Shown here in pieces: positions 12,784 through 13,571 of a stretch of DNA of 13,571 bases. Source of the DNA: RCIO01 sp964629765 (lineage in GTDB: Bacteria; Pseudomonadota; Alphaproteobacteria; Rhizobiales; Rhizobiaceae); assembly GCA_964629765.1 (NCBI GenBank), contig CAZVTK010000124.1, forward strand, positions 1 through 13,571. The letters run 5' to 3'. The notes beneath the pieces were generated by a model that was not told where the DNA came from, made no database searches, and saw only the letters and a program-made list of their open reading frames with translations. Each line of letters starts with the position of its first letter. Position 1 is the stretch's first letter. Both the position numbers and the translations under genes were made by a program.

Positions 12784-13571
12784 ATGTCCCGGATTTCCCT
12801 TTCCTTTCCCGATGGCTCGCAGCGTGAATACGATGCGGCGACGACCGGCGCCGCGCTGGCCGAGTCGATCTCGAAGTCGCTGCTGAAGAAGGCGGTGGCC
12901 TATACGCTGGACGGCACCTTGCGCGACCTGTCCGACCCCATCGGCGCGTCGGGCGGGATCGAGATCATCACGCGCGAGGACCCGCGCGCGCTGGAGCTCA
13001 TCCGCCACGACGCCGCGCATGTGCTGGCCGAGGCGGTGCAGGAGCTGTGGCCGGGCACGCAGGTGACCATCGGCCCGGTGATCGAGAACGGGTTCTATTA
13101 CGATTTCGCGCGCAACGAGCCGTTCACGCCCGACGACTTTCCCGCCATCGAGAAAAAGATGCGCGAGATCGTCGCGCGCAACAAGCCCTTCTCCAAGGAA
13201 GTGTGGGACCGCGACCGGGCGAAAAAAGTGTTTCGCGACAAGGGCGAAGCCTACAAGGTCGAGCTGATCGACGCGATCCCCGACGATCAGGATCTGAAGA
13301 TCTACTATCAGGGCGACTGGTTCGACCTGTGCCGCGGTCCGCACATGGCCTCGACCGGCCAGATCGGCAACGCCTTCAAGCTGATGCGGGTGGCCGGCGC
13401 CTACTGGCGCGGCGACGCCAACAACCCGATGCTGACGCGCATCTACGGCACGGCCTGGGCCGATCAGGCGCAGCTCGACAACTACCTGCATGTGCTGGAG
13501 GAGGCCGAGAAGCGCGACCACCGCCGCATCGGCCGCGAGATGGACCTGTTCCACTTCCAGGAGGAGGGACC
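12784..13571 (+). CDS. thrS: Threonyl-tRNA synthetase, N-terminal part (partial at window end)
   Basis: ThrS charges tRNA(Thr) with threonine. The first 262 residues are present and the gene runs off the window. The TGS domain spans about residues 1-63 (SLSFPDGSQREYDAATTGAAL). The editing domain follows with the zinc-type motif pair HDAAH (75-79) and C183-R-G-P-H187, whose residues remove mischarged serine in this family. Then GAYWRGDANNPMLTRIYGTAW (205-225) and EEAEKRDHRRIGREMDLFHF (239-258) begin the class II catalytic domain. ATG 12784 has GGAG eight bases upstream. No stop or frameshift appears in the visible part. A probable promoter and hairpin leader precede it. Confidence 0.95.
   Translation, partial: MSRISLSFPDGSQREYDAATTGAALAESISKSLLKKAVAYTLDGTLRDLSDPIGASGGIEIITREDPRALELIRHDAAHVLAEAVQELWPGTQVTIGPVIENGFYYDFARNEPFTPDDFPAIEKKMREIVARNKPFSKEVWDRDRAKKVFRDKGEAYKVELIDAIPDDQDLKIYYQGDWFDLCRGPHMASTGQIGNAFKLMRVAGAYWRGDANNPMLTRIYGTAWADQAQLDNYLHVLEEAEKRDHRRIGREMDLFHFQEEG

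Noticed and set aside
1..13571. CRISPR array, tRNA or rRNA genes, insertion sequences, integrase, attachment sites
   Set aside because: I found no regularly spaced repeats, no RNA gene sequence, no transposase or integrase frame and no long flanking repeats on either strand.

Overview
The window is GC-rich (roughly two thirds G+C, strong G/C bias at third codon positions) and densely coding. It looks like chromosomal DNA of an alphaproteobacterium of the order Hyphomicrobiales (Rhizobiales), probably near Mesorhizobium/Phyllobacteriaceae. The supports are gene content (NDUFA12-type complex I accessory protein, DUF2155 protein, stand-alone hisI, folE and a SufU/IscU-like protein near yidD and thrS), promoters close to the Sinorhizobium CTTGAC-N17-CTATAT consensus, a GGAAC-N16-CGTT general-stress promoter, and a folE leader resembling the THF-II riboswitch. 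The genus is inference.

Layout. Positions 1-2156 (+): 3' end of gatB, which has an in-frame amber codon at 25-27, then a GNAT acetyltransferase, the NDUFA12-like protein and a secreted DUF2155 protein. 2157-2644: a putative terminator, then a PRC-barrel gene behind an EcfG-type promoter. 2649-3134 (-): a hotdog-fold thioesterase, divergent from a D-lactate dehydrogenase-type FAD oxidase (3226-4635, +). 4757-7558 (+): glpX (class II fructose-1,6-bisphosphatase) and recJ. 7563-9832 (-): folE, hisI and a patatin-like phospholipase, probably read in that order from a promoter at 9969-9997. 10048-11131 (+): an Fe-S scaffold-like gene with a complete MntA-HepT toxin-antitoxin pair attached directly behind it. 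11140-12174 (-): a luciferase-like flavin oxidoreductase. 12307-13571 (+): yidD and the 5' part of thrS.

Most genes are housekeeping: tRNA-dependent amidation and threonyl-tRNA synthesis (gatB, thrS), gluconeogenesis (glpX), DNA repair (recJ), histidine and folate synthesis (hisI, folE), respiratory complex I (NDUFA12-like) and membrane protein insertion (yidD). The accessory part is the MntA-HepT pair and perhaps the neighbouring oxidoreductase, which lie between the scaffold gene and yidD. I see no rRNA, tRNA, CRISPR array, insertion sequence or prophage gene. No gene-free stretch exceeds 300 bases; the longest is 9833-10047 (215 bases), which holds the folE leader and promoter.

The points most worth checking are the amber codon in gatB, the riboswitch-like folE leader, the EcfG promoter of the PRC-barrel gene, the placement of the toxin-antitoxin pair, the missing third cysteine in the scaffold-like protein, and a tRNA-anticodon-like hairpin before thrS.
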